NCBI GenBank assembly: GCA_963777595.1 | Contig: CAVZRE010000056.1 | Coordinates: forward strand, 135,097-199,096 | From: CAVVFX01 sp963777595 | Lineage (GTDB): Bacteria > Acidobacteriota > Terriglobia > Bryobacterales > Bryobacteraceae | Reading direction: 5' to 3' | DNA: 64,000 bases | Part shown: in pieces, positions 46,210-55,889 of the stretch | How the letters are laid out: every line of letters starts with the position of its first letter | How positions within the stretch are numbered: the first letter of the stretch is position 1 | The notes under the pieces: generated by a model | What the model saw: only the letters and a program-made list of their open reading frames with translations | What the model was told of the DNA's origin: nothing | The model's database searches: none | Program-made: the position numbers and the translations under genes

Positions 46210-49105
46210 ATCTGGTCGCGATCCAAACCGGCAGCACAGCGGCTTTGCGTCGCGACCTCGAAACGCAGCTCGAAGGCGAAGTTCGCTTCGATGCCATCTC
46301 TCGCGCCCTCTATTCCACCGACGCCAGCATCTATCAAATTCAGCCGGCCGGCGTAGTCATCCCGAAGCACCGCCAGGATATCCTGCGCACGCTCGATATC
46401 TGCCGGCGTCATCGCGTGCCCCTTACCATGCGCGGAGGAGGCACATCCCAAGCCGGCCAGGCGATCGGCGAAGGCATTCAGATCGATGTCTCGAAATATT
46501 GCAACCGCATTCTGGAAGTGAATGCGGAACAACTTTGGGTGCGCGTCGAGCCCGGCATCGTGCTCGATGAGCTGAACGCGCACCTCGCCCCACTCGGACT
46601 TCGCTTCGCGCCGGACATCTCCACCGCCAGCCGCGCCACCGTCGGCGGCATGATGGCCAATAACTCCAGCGGCGCGCGCAGCGTACTCTACGGCAAAACG
46701 ATCGACCACGTCCTGGAGCAGACGGTCGCGCTGTCGGACGGCAGCATCGTGCATTTTCGGGAGATCCCGCGCGACGAGGTTCCCACCGGGGAAACGCTCG
46801 AAGCCGCCTGTTATCGCACCGTACTCGGCCTCGCGCAGCAGCATGCCGCCGAGATCGACCGCCGTTATCCCAAAATCCTGCGCCGCGTCGCCGGCTACAA
46901 TCTCGACGAATTTGCCGATCCGGCCAAATCCGTCAATCTGGCGAAGATGATCGTCGGCTCCGAAGGCACGCTGGGCATCATTCTCGAAGCCAAACTCCGC
47001 CTCGTGCCGTTACCCAAGGCCAAGGCCGTAATGGTGATCGCCGTTCTCCGATCTGCTGGAATCGCTAGCCGCCACTCCCGTCATTCTTCGACATCAACCT
47101 TCCGCGGTCGAGGTCATGGACAAATCCATCCTCGACTACACGCGGCAGAACCTGAACCTCGATCGCATCCGCAGAACCTTTATCGAAGGCGATCCGGCCG
47201 CGACCCTGTGCGTCGAGTTCTACGCCGACCGTAAGGAGGAACTGCCGCCGCGTCTCCAGGCTCTCGAACAGGATCTGCGTGCGCGCAGCCTCGGCTATTC
47301 CTATCGCGTCCGAAACCGATCCCGCCGCGCAGGCGCAAGATCTGGAGCCTGCGCGAAGCTTCGCTCGGCCTCTCCATGGCGATGAAGGCGGACGCTAAAT
47401 CGATCTCCTTCGTGGAGGACACCGCGGTCGCGCCCGAGAAGCTGCGCGACTATATCGAACGTTTTCTCGAAATTCTCCATCGTCACGGCACCACCGCCGG
47501 GATCTACGCGCATGCATCAGTCGGCTGCCTGCACGTGCGCCCCGTCATCAACTTGAAGACCGGAGCAGGGCATCCTGGCGTTCGCGGCCATTGCGCAGGA
47601 CGTGGCGGACCTCGTGCTCGAGTTCGGCGGCGCAATTTCCGGCGAGCATGGCGACGGCCTGGTGCGCAGCGCATTTCTGGAGCAGATGTTCGGTTCCCAA
47701 TTGTATGACGCCTTCCGCGAAATCAAGCGCACCTTCGATCCGCTCGGCATTTTCAATCCCGGCAAGATCGTCGATCCGCCGCCGATCACTGCGAACCTGC
47801 GTTTCGGCGCGGGCTACCAAACGCCCAATCCGGCGACCTGGTTCGACTACTGAAGTACGGAGGGATGGGCGGCGCGGTCGAGATGTGCAGCGGAGTCGGC
47901 GCATGCCGCAAGAAACTGGCCGGCACGATGTGTCCGTCCTACATGGCGACGCGCGATGAGGCGCACACCACGCGAGGCCGCGCGAATGTCCTGCGCCTTG
48001 CCATGGCTGGACGCCTGGGCGAATCCGGCTTAGGCGACGAAGGCACTTTCGAGGTCCTCGACCTGTGCCTCGAATGCCGCGCCTGCAAAGCCGAATGTCC
48101 CGTCGGAGTCGACATGGCGCGCTTCAAAAGCGAATTCCTGGCCGACTACTGGAGCCGCTACGGCACGCCCCTCCGGGCGCGGGCGCTGGGCAATATTGCA
48201 CCGCATCTCGCGGCTGGGGCAGCCGGTTCGCCCCGCTGGCCAATTGGCTGAACGATACCGCGCTGATCCGCTGGCTAAACGAACAACTCCTGGACATAGA
48301 CCATCGCAGAACCCTCCCCGCGTACAGACGTCAAACCTTCCAGCGTTGGCTGATCAGCCGACCCTCGGAATCGTGGAGTAGGCCTTCGGACTGCCGGCCA
48401 CTCTCGCTCTTCAACGACACCTTCACCAATCACTACGACCCGGAGATCGGCATAGCAGCCCTGGAAGTCCTGGAAAAAGGCGGCTGTCGCGTGAACGTAG
48501 TGCGTCCAGGCTGCTGTGGACGCCCGCTCATCTCCCAAGGTCTTCTGAAAGAAGCCCGGGACCATGCGGAAAAAGTGGTCGAAGGCCTGTACCCGATCGC
48601 CGCGAGAGGAGAGAAAATTCTCTTCTGCGAACCAAGCTGTCTCTCGGCAATCAAAGAAGACGCTCCCTCCTTGTTGCGTGGAGCCGCACAGAAGCAAGCT
48701 GAAACGGTAGCTGCCAATTGCATCCTTTTCGATGAATTTGCTGCGACCTTGGATATCCCCATGAAGTCCCGGCCAGGACGCATTCTCCTCCATGGCCATT
48801 GCCATCAGAAATCCATGGGGATGCTGCCCGCGACGTTGGCCCTCCTGGCACGCATTCCCTCTGCCTCCGTGGTCGACCTGGACGCGGGATGTTGTGGCAT
48901 GGCCGGCTCCTTCGGCTACGACAAAAATCACTACGACGTCTCGCTCGCCATCGCGAACCGAAAACTCGTTCCAGCCGCAAAGTCGATGGGGGGCGAAGAC
49001 ATTTTAGTTGCCCCTGGCACCTCCTGCCGCCACCAAATCAGCGATTTCGCCGGTAAGACGGCCGTTCATCCCGCCATACTCATCCGTAGCCTGCTAACTT
49101 GCTAA
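46206..49105 (+). CDS. FAD-linked oxidase / Fe-S (CCG) fusion, glycolate or D-lactate dehydrogenase-like (many frameshifts)
   Basis: Correcting seven single-base indels gives one protein of about 965 residues. The FAD half (PCMH fold) shows TMRGGGTSQAGQAIG, ISTASRATVGGMMANNSSG and IVGSEGTLGIILEAKL; its cap ends SGEHGDGLVRSAF and FNPGKIVDPP. The Fe-S half has CSGVGACRKKLAGTMCPSY, LCLECRACKAECPVGVDM (two 4Fe-4S clusters) and two CCG-type segments (VVRPGCCGRPL, DAGCCGMAGSFGY). Breaks lie near 47041, 47310, 47336, 47562, 47851, 48201 and 48214. Reaction: oxidation of a 2-hydroxy acid with electrons to the quinone pool. A family-A REP unit lies in the linker at 48371. Motifs are intact, so sequence error is the likelier cause; recent pseudogenisation is possible. 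Confidence 0.8.
48371..48394. repeat. Degenerate REP-like unit (family A) inside the Fe-S fusion gene
   Basis: GTGGAGTAGGCCTTCGGACT (48373 onward) matches the unit at 39908-39930 with few changes. It falls in the variable linker before LFNDTFTNHYDPEIG and is translated in frame. Confidence 0.5.
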
Positions 49106-49123
49106 GCTGGCTGATGTCTCATC

Positions 49124-50683
49124 ATGAGCACGACTCGCCGTAATTTCCTGCGCTCCGCCGCAATCGGAGCCGCGTCCGCCGCTCTACCCAACTCTTGGGG
49201 CGCCGACACCGGTAAGCCAAACGTCATCTGGATCATGGCCGACGATCTCGGCTACGGCGACTTGAGCTGTCTCAATCCGGAATCCAAAATCCAGACGCCC
49301 AATCTCGATCGCATGGCCAGGGAAGGCATAACCTTCACCGACGCCCACGCGCCCTCCGCCGTGTGCACTCCCACGCGTTACGGAGTCATGACCGGCCGCT
49401 ACTGCTTCCGCAGCCCGCTGAAGAATGGCGTATTAGGCGGGGACTCCTCGCACCTCATCAATGAACACCGGCTGACCGTTGCCGAGTTGATGAAACAGAA
49501 CGGCTATCAGACGGCAGGTTTCGGTAAGTGGCACCTGGGTCTTGACTGGGTGACGAAGGATGGCAAAGAAGCTGAACCCGACATGAGCAACGTCGACTTC
49601 ACCAAACCCTTCGCCCACGGGCCTACTACGCTCGGTTTCGATTACTACTTCGGCATCTCCGCGTCGCTCGACATGCCGCCTTATACTTACCTCGAAAACG
49701 ATCGCGCCACGGTAATTCCCAACGCCGTCACGGAAGGCAAGCCCTTCCCCGTGAACTGGCGCAAAGGCCCCATCGCGCCGGGCTTCAAACACCAGGAAGT
49801 GCTCAGCCGCATCACCGAAAAGACAGTCGGTTGGATCGATAACTGGACCAAAGCAAAGTCGGGCAAACCTTACTTCCTCTATGTCCCGTTTACCGCGCCT
49901 CACACTCCCGTGGTGCCCCGCGATAAGTTCAAAGACATCACCGGCGTGGGCAGTTATGGGGCCTTCGTCGCCGAAGTAGACTGGTCCGCGCAGCAGATTC
50001 TCGATGCCGTGAAACGTTCCGGAGCGGAACAAAACACGCTGGTAATCATGTGCAGCGACAATGGTCCCGAAAAACAAATGGAGGAGCGCAAGCTCGAATT
50101 TCACCATTTCAGCGCTTATCATTTCCGAGGCCATAAGCGCGACATTTGGGATGGCGGCCATCGCATCCCCTTTCTCGCTCGCTGGCCCGCGCGCATCAAG
50201 CCCGGAACCAGGACGGACGAGTTGATTTGTCTGACGGACCTGATGGCGACTTGCGCCGGGATCGTCGGCGCCAAATTGCCCTACAATGCCGGCGAAGATA
50301 GTTACAATATCCTGCCCGCGCTGATCGGCGAGAAGCGCAACAAACCGATCCGCGAAGCCGTAATTCATCATTCCTCCTGGGGCTCCTTCGGAGTTCGCCA
50401 GGGAGAGTGGAAACTCCTGCTGGTTCGGGGAGTAGGCGATGGGCCGCCATCGAAAGATATGTCATTGCCGCCGGCCCAGCTGTATAACATAGTGGAAGAT
50501 TTCGCGGAGACCAACAACCTCTACGAGAAGCATCCCGAGATCGTCAAACGCCTGACCGCCCTGTTAGACAAATATCTTGCCGAAGGCCGCAGCACCCCGG
50601 GGCCAAAAGTAGAACCGCTGCCGGAAGAAAAACAGGGTGCCCGAGGACCCAAAAACCGTGGAGGAGTCGAAGAATTCGGCTAG
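49124..50683 (+). CDS. Tat-exported sulfatase (formylglycine type)
   Basis: 519 residues. Twin-arginine leader (TTRRNFLRSAAIGAASAA). Type I sulfatase: metal site MADDLGYGD (Asp40, Asp41), the formylglycine motif CTPTR (Cys81, CXPXR with Thr in place of the usual Ser), GKWHLG and MCSDNGPE. Cys81 would need a formylglycine-generating enzyme, not seen here. Reaction: hydrolysis of sulfate esters, probably on polysaccharides or mucin-type glycans. It precedes a Tat-exported Gfo/Idh/MocA protein by 74 bases, a pairing common in Planctomycetes and Solibacter. Confidence 0.92.
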   Translation: MSTTRRNFLRSAAIGAASAALPNSWGADTGKPNVIWIMADDLGYGDLSCLNPESKIQTPNLDRMAREGITFTDAHAPSAVCTPTRYGVMTGRYCFRSPLKNGVLGGDSSHLINEHRLTVAELMKQNGYQTAGFGKWHLGLDWVTKDGKEAEPDMSNVDFTKPFAHGPTTLGFDYYFGISASLDMPPYTYLENDRATVIPNAVTEGKPFPVNWRKGPIAPGFKHQEVLSRITEKTVGWIDNWTKAKSGKPYFLYVPFTAPHTPVVPRDKFKDITGVGSYGAFVAEVDWSAQQILDAVKRSGAEQNTLVIMCSDNGPEKQMEERKLEFHHFSAYHFRGHKRDIWDGGHRIPFLARWPARIKPGTRTDELICLTDLMATCAGIVGAKLPYNAGEDSYNILPALIGEKRNKPIREAVIHHSSWGSFGVRQGEWKLLLVRGVGDGPPSKDMSLPPAQLYNIVEDFAETNNLYEKHPEIVKRLTALLDKYLAEGRSTPGPKVEPLPEEKQGARGPKNRGGVEEFG

Positions 50684-50757
50684 AGTGAACCGTACCGTAG
50701 ACCCATCGTTGTTTGTGGTCTGCCCGTCTGCGAAGCAGCCGTTCCTAAGAGGACAAA

Positions 50758-52080
50758 ATGAGTGAATACAAATTAAATCGAAGATCTTTCCTAAATCAAA
50801 CCGCGGCGGTAGCCGCTCCTTTCTTCGTACGCAACCTCCTCTCCGCCCCGCCCAGCAACACCGTGCGCCTGGGCAGCTTCGGAGGAGCAGGCATGGCATT
50901 CGTCACTCTGGACATGCTCTGCACCCATCCCAGCGTTAAACTAACCTGCGTAGCGGACGTGGACTCTTCGCGTCTCGACAAGCTCAAGTCCAAATACCCC
51001 GACGCCAAAATCTACCAGGATTGGCGAGAAATGCTACAAAAAGAGCACCGTAATCTGGACGCTGTCTGCGTCGGGACTCCGGACCACATGCACGCGCCGA
51101 TTGCCATGACCTCCATGGCCTATAAGCTGCCGGTCTACGATCAGAAGCCCATGGCCCACGACCTGTTCGAAGTCCGCCGGTTGACTGAGTCCGCGCGCAA
51201 GAAGAGACTGGTCACCCAGATGGGCATTCAAGTTCACTCGAAGAGCGAGTACAAAACAGCCACTCAGGTCATCCAGATGGGTGCTATCGGCAAAGTCAAG
51301 GAAGTGCATTCCTGGTCAAATAAAAAATGGGGCGACATGGATCCGCTCCCCGATCGCGCAGATCCCATACCCGAGACACTCAATTGGGACCTCTGGCTCG
51401 GGACCGCCGGTAAGCGCCCCTACCTCAATGACCTCTATACTCCCGTTAACTGGCGCAAACGCACCGATTTCGGCACCGCAACTTTCGGAGACATGGGATG
51501 CCATATCTACGACCCTGTTTTCAGTTCTCTGCAACTGACCGCCCCGCTATCGGTTCGTTCCGAAGGGCCGCCGCCATCGGGCGGCAACTGGTCGATTAAC
51601 GAGATTGTCCACTACGTGTTCCCGGGGACGCCATTCACAGAGGGGAAGACCGTCAAAGTCACCTGGTACGACGGCGACGCCAAACCTCCCCAAGAGATTC
51701 AATCGTTACTAGGAGCAAGAAAGCTCCCCGAGCAAGGTTCCATCTTTATCGGAACCAAGGGCGTAATGCTCCTGGAACACATCGCCAAGCCCGTGCTGCT
51801 GCCGGAGAAAGATTTTACAGGGTTCGTGATGCCGCAAATCGAAAGCGTCAGCCACTATCATGAATTCGTTGACGCGGTGATGGGCAAAGGGAAGACATCC
51901 GCAAGCTTCGACTACTCGGGACCTCTGACGGAAGCGGTGCTTCTGGGACCGCTCTCGACGCGCTTCCCCAACACTACCCTGGAATGGGACGCAAAGAAAC
52001 TCCGCTTCGATCACGCCGAAGCGAACCAATATGTCCGGCGAACTTACCGGAAGGGCTGGGAAGTGAAGGGGCTGAGTTAG
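50758..52080 (+). CDS. Tat-exported Gfo/Idh/MocA family oxidoreductase
   Basis: 440 residues with an RR motif leader (LNRRSFLNQTAAVAAPFFV). NAD(P)-binding Rossmann domain follows (VRLGSFGGAGMA, VADVDSSRLDKL, CVGTPDHMHAPIA). The catalytic lysine is in YDQKPMA (K130); Gln replaces the usual Glu of the EKP motif. The C-terminal domain has the metal/substrate histidine segment FGDMGCHIYD. Family role: oxidation or isomerisation of sugars or cyclitols; exported members in this group often act on glycan-derived sugars. The ATG follows AAGAGGACAAA. Likely in an operon with the sulfatase. Confidence 0.88.
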   Translation: MSEYKLNRRSFLNQTAAVAAPFFVRNLLSAPPSNTVRLGSFGGAGMAFVTLDMLCTHPSVKLTCVADVDSSRLDKLKSKYPDAKIYQDWREMLQKEHRNLDAVCVGTPDHMHAPIAMTSMAYKLPVYDQKPMAHDLFEVRRLTESARKKRLVTQMGIQVHSKSEYKTATQVIQMGAIGKVKEVHSWSNKKWGDMDPLPDRADPIPETLNWDLWLGTAGKRPYLNDLYTPVNWRKRTDFGTATFGDMGCHIYDPVFSSLQLTAPLSVRSEGPPPSGGNWSINEIVHYVFPGTPFTEGKTVKVTWYDGDAKPPQEIQSLLGARKLPEQGSIFIGTKGVMLLEHIAKPVLLPEKDFTGFVMPQIESVSHYHEFVDAVMGKGKTSASFDYSGPLTEAVLLGPLSTRFPNTTLEWDAKKLRFDHAEANQYVRRTYRKGWEVKGLS

Positions 52081-52082
52081 CC

Positions 52083-52207
52083 TCAATCTGCTCCAAAAAC
52101 AAACACGAATCCCGCCCAACAGATTGCCGCGTACAACCAGAACGTTCCTGCCGCGCCGAGCGCCTGGTTCAATAGCGAAAAAGTGTAAGTCAGGACGAAG
52201 CACGCAA
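52083..52207 (-). pseudogene. C-terminal remnant of a sugar MFS transporter
   Basis: The minus strand reads CFVLTYTFSLLNQALGAAGT, then FWLYAAICWAGFVFV, ending at TGA 52085-52083. This matches the last membrane helices of sugar-porter MFS proteins (NQALGAAGTFWLYA pattern), but the PETKG tail and everything upstream are missing. From about 52208 to 52400 I see no gene. Confidence 0.6.
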
Positions 52208-52400
52208 TTTGGCGGCAGGCGTGAATGGGTCCCGGACTCTATCGGCGGTTCAGACAGCAGGCGAATCAGCGTGCTATCCGTCCGGGATCACCGGGTGGTC
52301 TAGCGGTGTGCGGGCGTAGAGGCGGATCGTTGTTCATTCCCGGGCGCAAATCCATCCGTTGTTACCAACCTGCTGCTGGTGTCAACTACAATTGTTGGCT

Positions 52401-52832
52401 ATGTCAGGACAACTGATTCCGCTTCAGCAATGGTCCAGCTTCTTTTCGATCACCTCGGCGGCATCCGCAACTTTGCTCGGCCTGCTGCTCGTTGTGATCA
52501 CGATTGCGCCGGGGCTGGGGCGTAAACCCGCATCCAAGAGCAGGATTTACCTCACGCCTGCGATCATTTATCTCACCAGCGTCCTCGTCATGAGCGCACT
52601 GCTAACCATTCCTAATCGAACGCAACTTTCATCCGTCATTTGCATTTGCATCATGGGAATTTTCGGCCTCATTTACATCGGCTCGCTCATCGTCCTGCGG
52701 AGCGAGTTCTACGAAAAACGTTCCGACCGCTACCGCTATGCTGTCGTGCCGTTCCTCGCGTACTTGTTATTGAACGCCGCAATCCGAAACTCGTGGTCCA
52801 TAGCGATTTCGATCCTATCGTCGCAGAATTGA
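52401..52832 (+). CDS. Small integral membrane protein, possibly C-terminally shortened
   Basis: 143 residues from ATG 52401, with four hydrophobic segments: about 13-37 (FSITSAASATLLGLLLVVITI), 50-68, 74-95 and 110-135. I do not recognise a named family, but the pattern AIRNSWSIAISIL near the end resembles the last segment of longer proteins of this type, so an internal deletion or frameshift is possible. It lies among gene remnants and could itself be decaying. Confidence 0.55.
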   Translation: MSGQLIPLQQWSSFFSITSAASATLLGLLLVVITIAPGLGRKPASKSRIYLTPAIIYLTSVLVMSALLTIPNRTQLSSVICICIMGIFGLIYIGSLIVLRSEFYEKRSDRYRYAVVPFLAYLLLNAAIRNSWSIAISILSSQN

Positions 52833-52842
52833 GAACCGCTGC

Positions 52843-53112
52843 TCAGGCGATCTCGGGATTCAGCAAATTCAACCTTGCCAGGATGTCGTGAAGGCGCGGG
52901 TCCGATCGAAGACAATCCATTCGGGGTTGCACGCTGGCGAGCAGAAGGAGGGGCTGGCGATAACGGTAGGCTTCTTCCAGACAAGCGAACGCTCGGTCAG
53001 TTTCGCCCAGTAAACCATAGACCACGGCCATCTGTGTCGGAGCCCCCTTATCGCTGCCCGGCAACTCTTCCAGATCTCGCAAAACGCGCCTCGCCGTTTC
53101 CCGTCTCTCCGC
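52843..53112 (-). pseudogene. TPR-domain protein, C-terminal remnant
   Basis: The minus strand reads RRVLRDLEELPGSDKGAPTQ, then MAVVYGLLGETDRAFACLEE, QPRMDCLRSDPRLHDILARL and LNLLNPEIA. This is the last TPR repeat of kinase-TPR or adenylate-cyclase-TPR type proteins (YGLLGE.DRAF.WLE, LRSDPRF..LL). The 5' end is cut off where it meets the hydrolase remnant at about 53112. Confidence 0.6.
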
Positions 53113-53662
53113 CCACCGGCCTCAAGTGGGTACACGCCAACGCAGCCGCCCTCAACATTGATCCAAGGCGCGTCATCGTAGCCGGAGAGAGCGGCGGCGG
53201 CAACCTGATCTTCGCAGTAGGCATGAAGCTGAAGCAGGATGGGGAACTCGGCCTGATCCAGGGCCTTTACTCCCTGGTCCCCTACATCGCTGGTGAGTGG
53301 CCACAGCCGCAGTACCCGTCTTCCATCGAGAATTAGGGCATCGTGCTCAACTTCGGGGACAACCGCGCCACCATGGCCTACGGCATTGAGGCCTTTAGAG
53401 CCCGCAATCCTCTCGCCTGGCCAAGCTTCGCGACCCGCGAGGATGTCGAGGGTCTGCCGCCGACCGTCATCAGCGTAAACGAGTGTGATCCGTTGCGCAA
53501 TGAGGGCATCGCCTTCTATCGGCTTCTGATGAATAGCGGCGTTTCGGCGCGTGCCGCCAAATGATGGGCGCCTGCCACGGCATCGAGCTCTTGCCGCTCA
53601 TCTGTCCGGATATCGCTTACTCCACCGCCAGCGACACCGCCAACTTCGCGATCGGGCAATAA
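53113..53662 (+). pseudogene. HSL-type alpha/beta hydrolase remnant
   Basis: Reads GLKWVHANAAALNIDPRRVI and then the nucleophile elbow GESGGGNLIFAVG. An in-frame TAG (53334-53336) interrupts at IEN-stop-GIVLNFGDNRATMAYG. It continues through LPPTVISVNECDPLRNEGIA and, after a frameshift near 53560, MMGACHGIELLPLICPDIA to a TAA at 53662. The N-terminal 130 or so residues are missing; the catalytic Ser, Asp and His regions are all recognisable. A genuine relic: truncated, with a nonsense codon and a frameshift. Confidence 0.7.
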
Positions 53663-53667
53663 GCTAC

Positions 53668-55317
53668 CTACAAAGTCAGGTACTGATGGATGAAGGCGAT
53701 GGCCATGCTGCCCTCGCCCACTCCGCTCGATACTCGTTTGATGGAGTTGTGGCGCACGTCACCAGCCGCGAACACGCCCGGCAGGCTGGTCTCCAGGGGG
53801 AACGCGTGGCGATCGAGTTTCCAGGTGGTGAGGTCGCGCCCGGTGCAAATATAGCCGCGTGGATCCCGCTCCAAATCGCCTGGTAGCCAGGACGTGCTGG
53901 CATCGGCGCCGATCATCACAAACAAGGCATTGGCTTCATAGCTGAGAACCTTCTCCGTCTCATGCGGCGCTTGCACGCGAACCTCGATACGTTCCAGGTG
54001 ATTTTCACCGTTAACCGAAACCACCTGGGTAAAGGGGAGCACCTGGATGTTAGCCTTCGAAGCAATCTGATCAATCAGATACTGCGACATGCTGAGTGTC
54101 AGTCCTTCGCCCCGCACCAATACCTTCACTTCAGCCGCGTAGTTCGACAAAAACACGGCGGCTTGCCCCGCTGAGTTGCCGCCTCCTACGATGAAGACGT
54201 TCTTGCCGACTACATTGGCCGTCTCGTGGCGGGCCGCTCCATAAAATATGCCGCGTCCCAACAGGCGGTCTTCGCCCTCCGCTTGCAGCAGACGCCAGTC
54301 GACGCCGGTGGCCAAAACCACAGCCCGGGCTGAAACCGACTGGCCTCCGTCGAGCTCGCAGAGATAGCCTCGGCTGCAGGGAGTAAGCTTTTCAGCCAAA
54401 CGCGTCAGCGCAACTTCCGCGCCGAATTGGGTCGCCTGCCTGAATCCGCGCCAGGTCAGGTCCTCCCCTGAAATGCCCTCAGGAAATCCCAGATAATTTT
54501 CGATACGGGAGGATGTTCCTGCTTGCCCGCCTGCGGCACAGCGCTCGACAATCAGCACCTTTAACCCTTCAGAACTTCCATAAACGCCGGCGGCCATACC
54601 GGCCGGTCCAGCTCCAACAATCACCACGTCATAGCTGTCGCGATTAGGCTTGGTCTGCAGTTGCAAGGCGTCCGCAACCTGCCTCGTCGTCGGCGGTTCT
54701 ATGAAAAGTTGCCCGTCAACACTTACGGCCGGGCAATCACGGTCGTCGGAGACGCCGGTAGGTACCCGTTCCGGATAGTCATCACGATCAACCCACTCGT
54801 AAAGAATACGGTTCGCTGAAAGAAATTCCCGGATCTCATGGCAGTCCTCATCCCTGTTGCGACCGAAGATGATCACCCGCGATGTTGGTAAAGATAAGGA
54901 ACGTTGCTGGATCAACAAAAGCCGTTCACCCAGCGTCTCCAGAATGAGGGTGCGAGCCTCTTTTGAGCCCCGAACCAAGTGATAAAACTGCTGCTTGTCC
55001 AGGCGCGCGAAGCGGCACGAGGTCTGGGCTCGCACTGAGCCGAAGGTCGGAGTGCCCATCAGAAGAGGAACTTCACCCAGGAAATCGCCCTGCTTGAATT
55101 CGTACTCCGCAAAGTCGGTCTGCTTTCCGTGAACATCTAAAACTATCCGCAGACGGCCTTCGAGCAGCACATAAAAACAGGCTGGCGCGCCCTCTCGAAA
55201 GAGCCATTCCCCCGGCTTGAGCCGCACATCGGCGATCGTGTGCGCCAATCGAGCGCATTCGCCCTCGTCAAGACACGCAAAGATTTTAGCTTGTCGCAAC
55301 TCTTCTGAAGTGAACAT
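53668..55317 (-). CDS. cNMP-binding / glutaredoxin-like / thioredoxin-reductase-like fusion
   Basis: 549 residues in three parts. Residues about 1-135: cyclic-nucleotide-binding domain (LKPGEWLFREGAPACFYVLL, FLGEVPLLMGTPTFG). Residues about 145-225: glutaredoxin-like domain (SRVIIFGRNRDEDCHEIREF, DCPAVSVDG), lacking a CxxC. Residues about 230-549: FAD/NAD(P) reductase of the TrxB family with IVGAGPAGMAAGVYG, AAGGQAGTSSRIENYLGFPE, IVGGGNSAGQAAVFLS and the C-terminal GVFAAGDVRHNSIKRVSSGVGEGS. The TrxB CATC redox motif is replaced by FYGAARHE, so it cannot work as a normal thioredoxin reductase. Role inferred: NAD(P)H-dependent flavoenzyme gated by a small ligand. Confidence 0.85.
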   Translation of the reverse strand: MFTSEELRQAKIFACLDEGECARLAHTIADVRLKPGEWLFREGAPACFYVLLEGRLRIVLDVHGKQTDFAEYEFKQGDFLGEVPLLMGTPTFGSVRAQTSCRFARLDKQQFYHLVRGSKEARTLILETLGERLLLIQQRSLSLPTSRVIIFGRNRDEDCHEIREFLSANRILYEWVDRDDYPERVPTGVSDDRDCPAVSVDGQLFIEPPTTRQVADALQLQTKPNRDSYDVVIVGAGPAGMAAGVYGSSEGLKVLIVERCAAGGQAGTSSRIENYLGFPEGISGEDLTWRGFRQATQFGAEVALTRLAEKLTPCSRGYLCELDGGQSVSARAVVLATGVDWRLLQAEGEDRLLGRGIFYGAARHETANVVGKNVFIVGGGNSAGQAAVFLSNYAAEVKVLVRGEGLTLSMSQYLIDQIASKANIQVLPFTQVVSVNGENHLERIEVRVQAPHETEKVLSYEANALFVMIGADASTSWLPGDLERDPRGYICTGRDLTTWKLDRHAFPLETSLPGVFAAGDVRHNSIKRVSSGVGEGSMAIAFIHQYLTL

Positions 55318-55448
55318 GAACGCGCCCTCTAATGACTATAGATCAGCGCATAAAAGTGCTGTCAAAGATCACAGCAGAAAGGCCATTGAAGACCACTTCT
55401 CTGCGCACTGGTTCGACACGCGAACTGCATGTTTGCATCGACCTGCAA

Positions 55449-55715
55449 TCAAGGCAGGCCAAGTCTGACGGGGCCGCGAACGGCGTCCAGGTCTACGCGC
55501 TCGCCGCGTTGGAGAATGACAAGGGTGCCGCGACTCACCATTGACTTGGCCGTGGCTCGCGTTCGATTCATCCAAATCCGCCAGCTCTCCGGACTTCCGG
55601 CACGCTCGGCCATCCGCCGCGCTGCCTCTGAAGGGCAGATCGTCTTGCCGCTACCGCGCTCCGCCAACATTTCGAGGATTGCCAACTCAATTTTTCGATC
55701 GTACTCCGCAGACAT
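55449..55715 (-). CDS. DUF3253 domain protein
   Basis: 88 residues from ATG 55715 (MSAEYDRKIELAILEML). The winged-helix-like pattern TICPSEAARRMA, WRIWMNRTRATAKSMVSRG, VILQRGERVDLDAVRGPVRL is that of DUF3253. Function unknown; DNA binding is suggested by the fold. Longer frames upstream look spurious. Confidence 0.75.
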   Translation of the reverse strand: MSAEYDRKIELAILEMLAERGSGKTICPSEAARRMAERAGSPESWRIWMNRTRATAKSMVSRGTLVILQRGERVDLDAVRGPVRLGLP

Positions 55716-55889
55716 GGTGCCAACCTGACTTTCTACTCCATGCAAGCTCGGGTGCAGCAACGATTGTTGGATCGCAAAGGGCGGCGGCCATTTCGGGCAC
55801 GGCTGTCGCTGCACTCAACGATCTACCACGCTCGCCCCACTTGATAAGGACAGTCAGACCAACGCGCTGTCCGGAGTAGGGCAAGCGGT

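Noticed and set aside
46071..46844. 257-residue antisense frame opposite the aminotransferase/oxidase junction
   Set aside because: It lies opposite two well-supported genes, has an Arg/Asp-rich composition typical of GC-rich antisense frames, and no recognisable motif.
47851..47853. TGA inside the FAD/Fe-S fusion gene as a second selenocysteine codon
   Set aside because: The downstream coding part is in a different frame, and adding one base (TCG for TG) restores a continuous DYSKYGG sequence. No Cys is expected here and no SECIS-like stem follows.
49433..50371. 312-residue antisense frame inside the sulfatase gene
   Set aside because: Complete overlap with a clear sulfatase; GC-rich antisense openness explains it.
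53334..53336. In-frame TAG in the hydrolase as pyrrolysine
   Set aside because: The gene also lacks its N-terminus and has a frameshift, so it is a decayed relic; the site is a non-catalytic loop.
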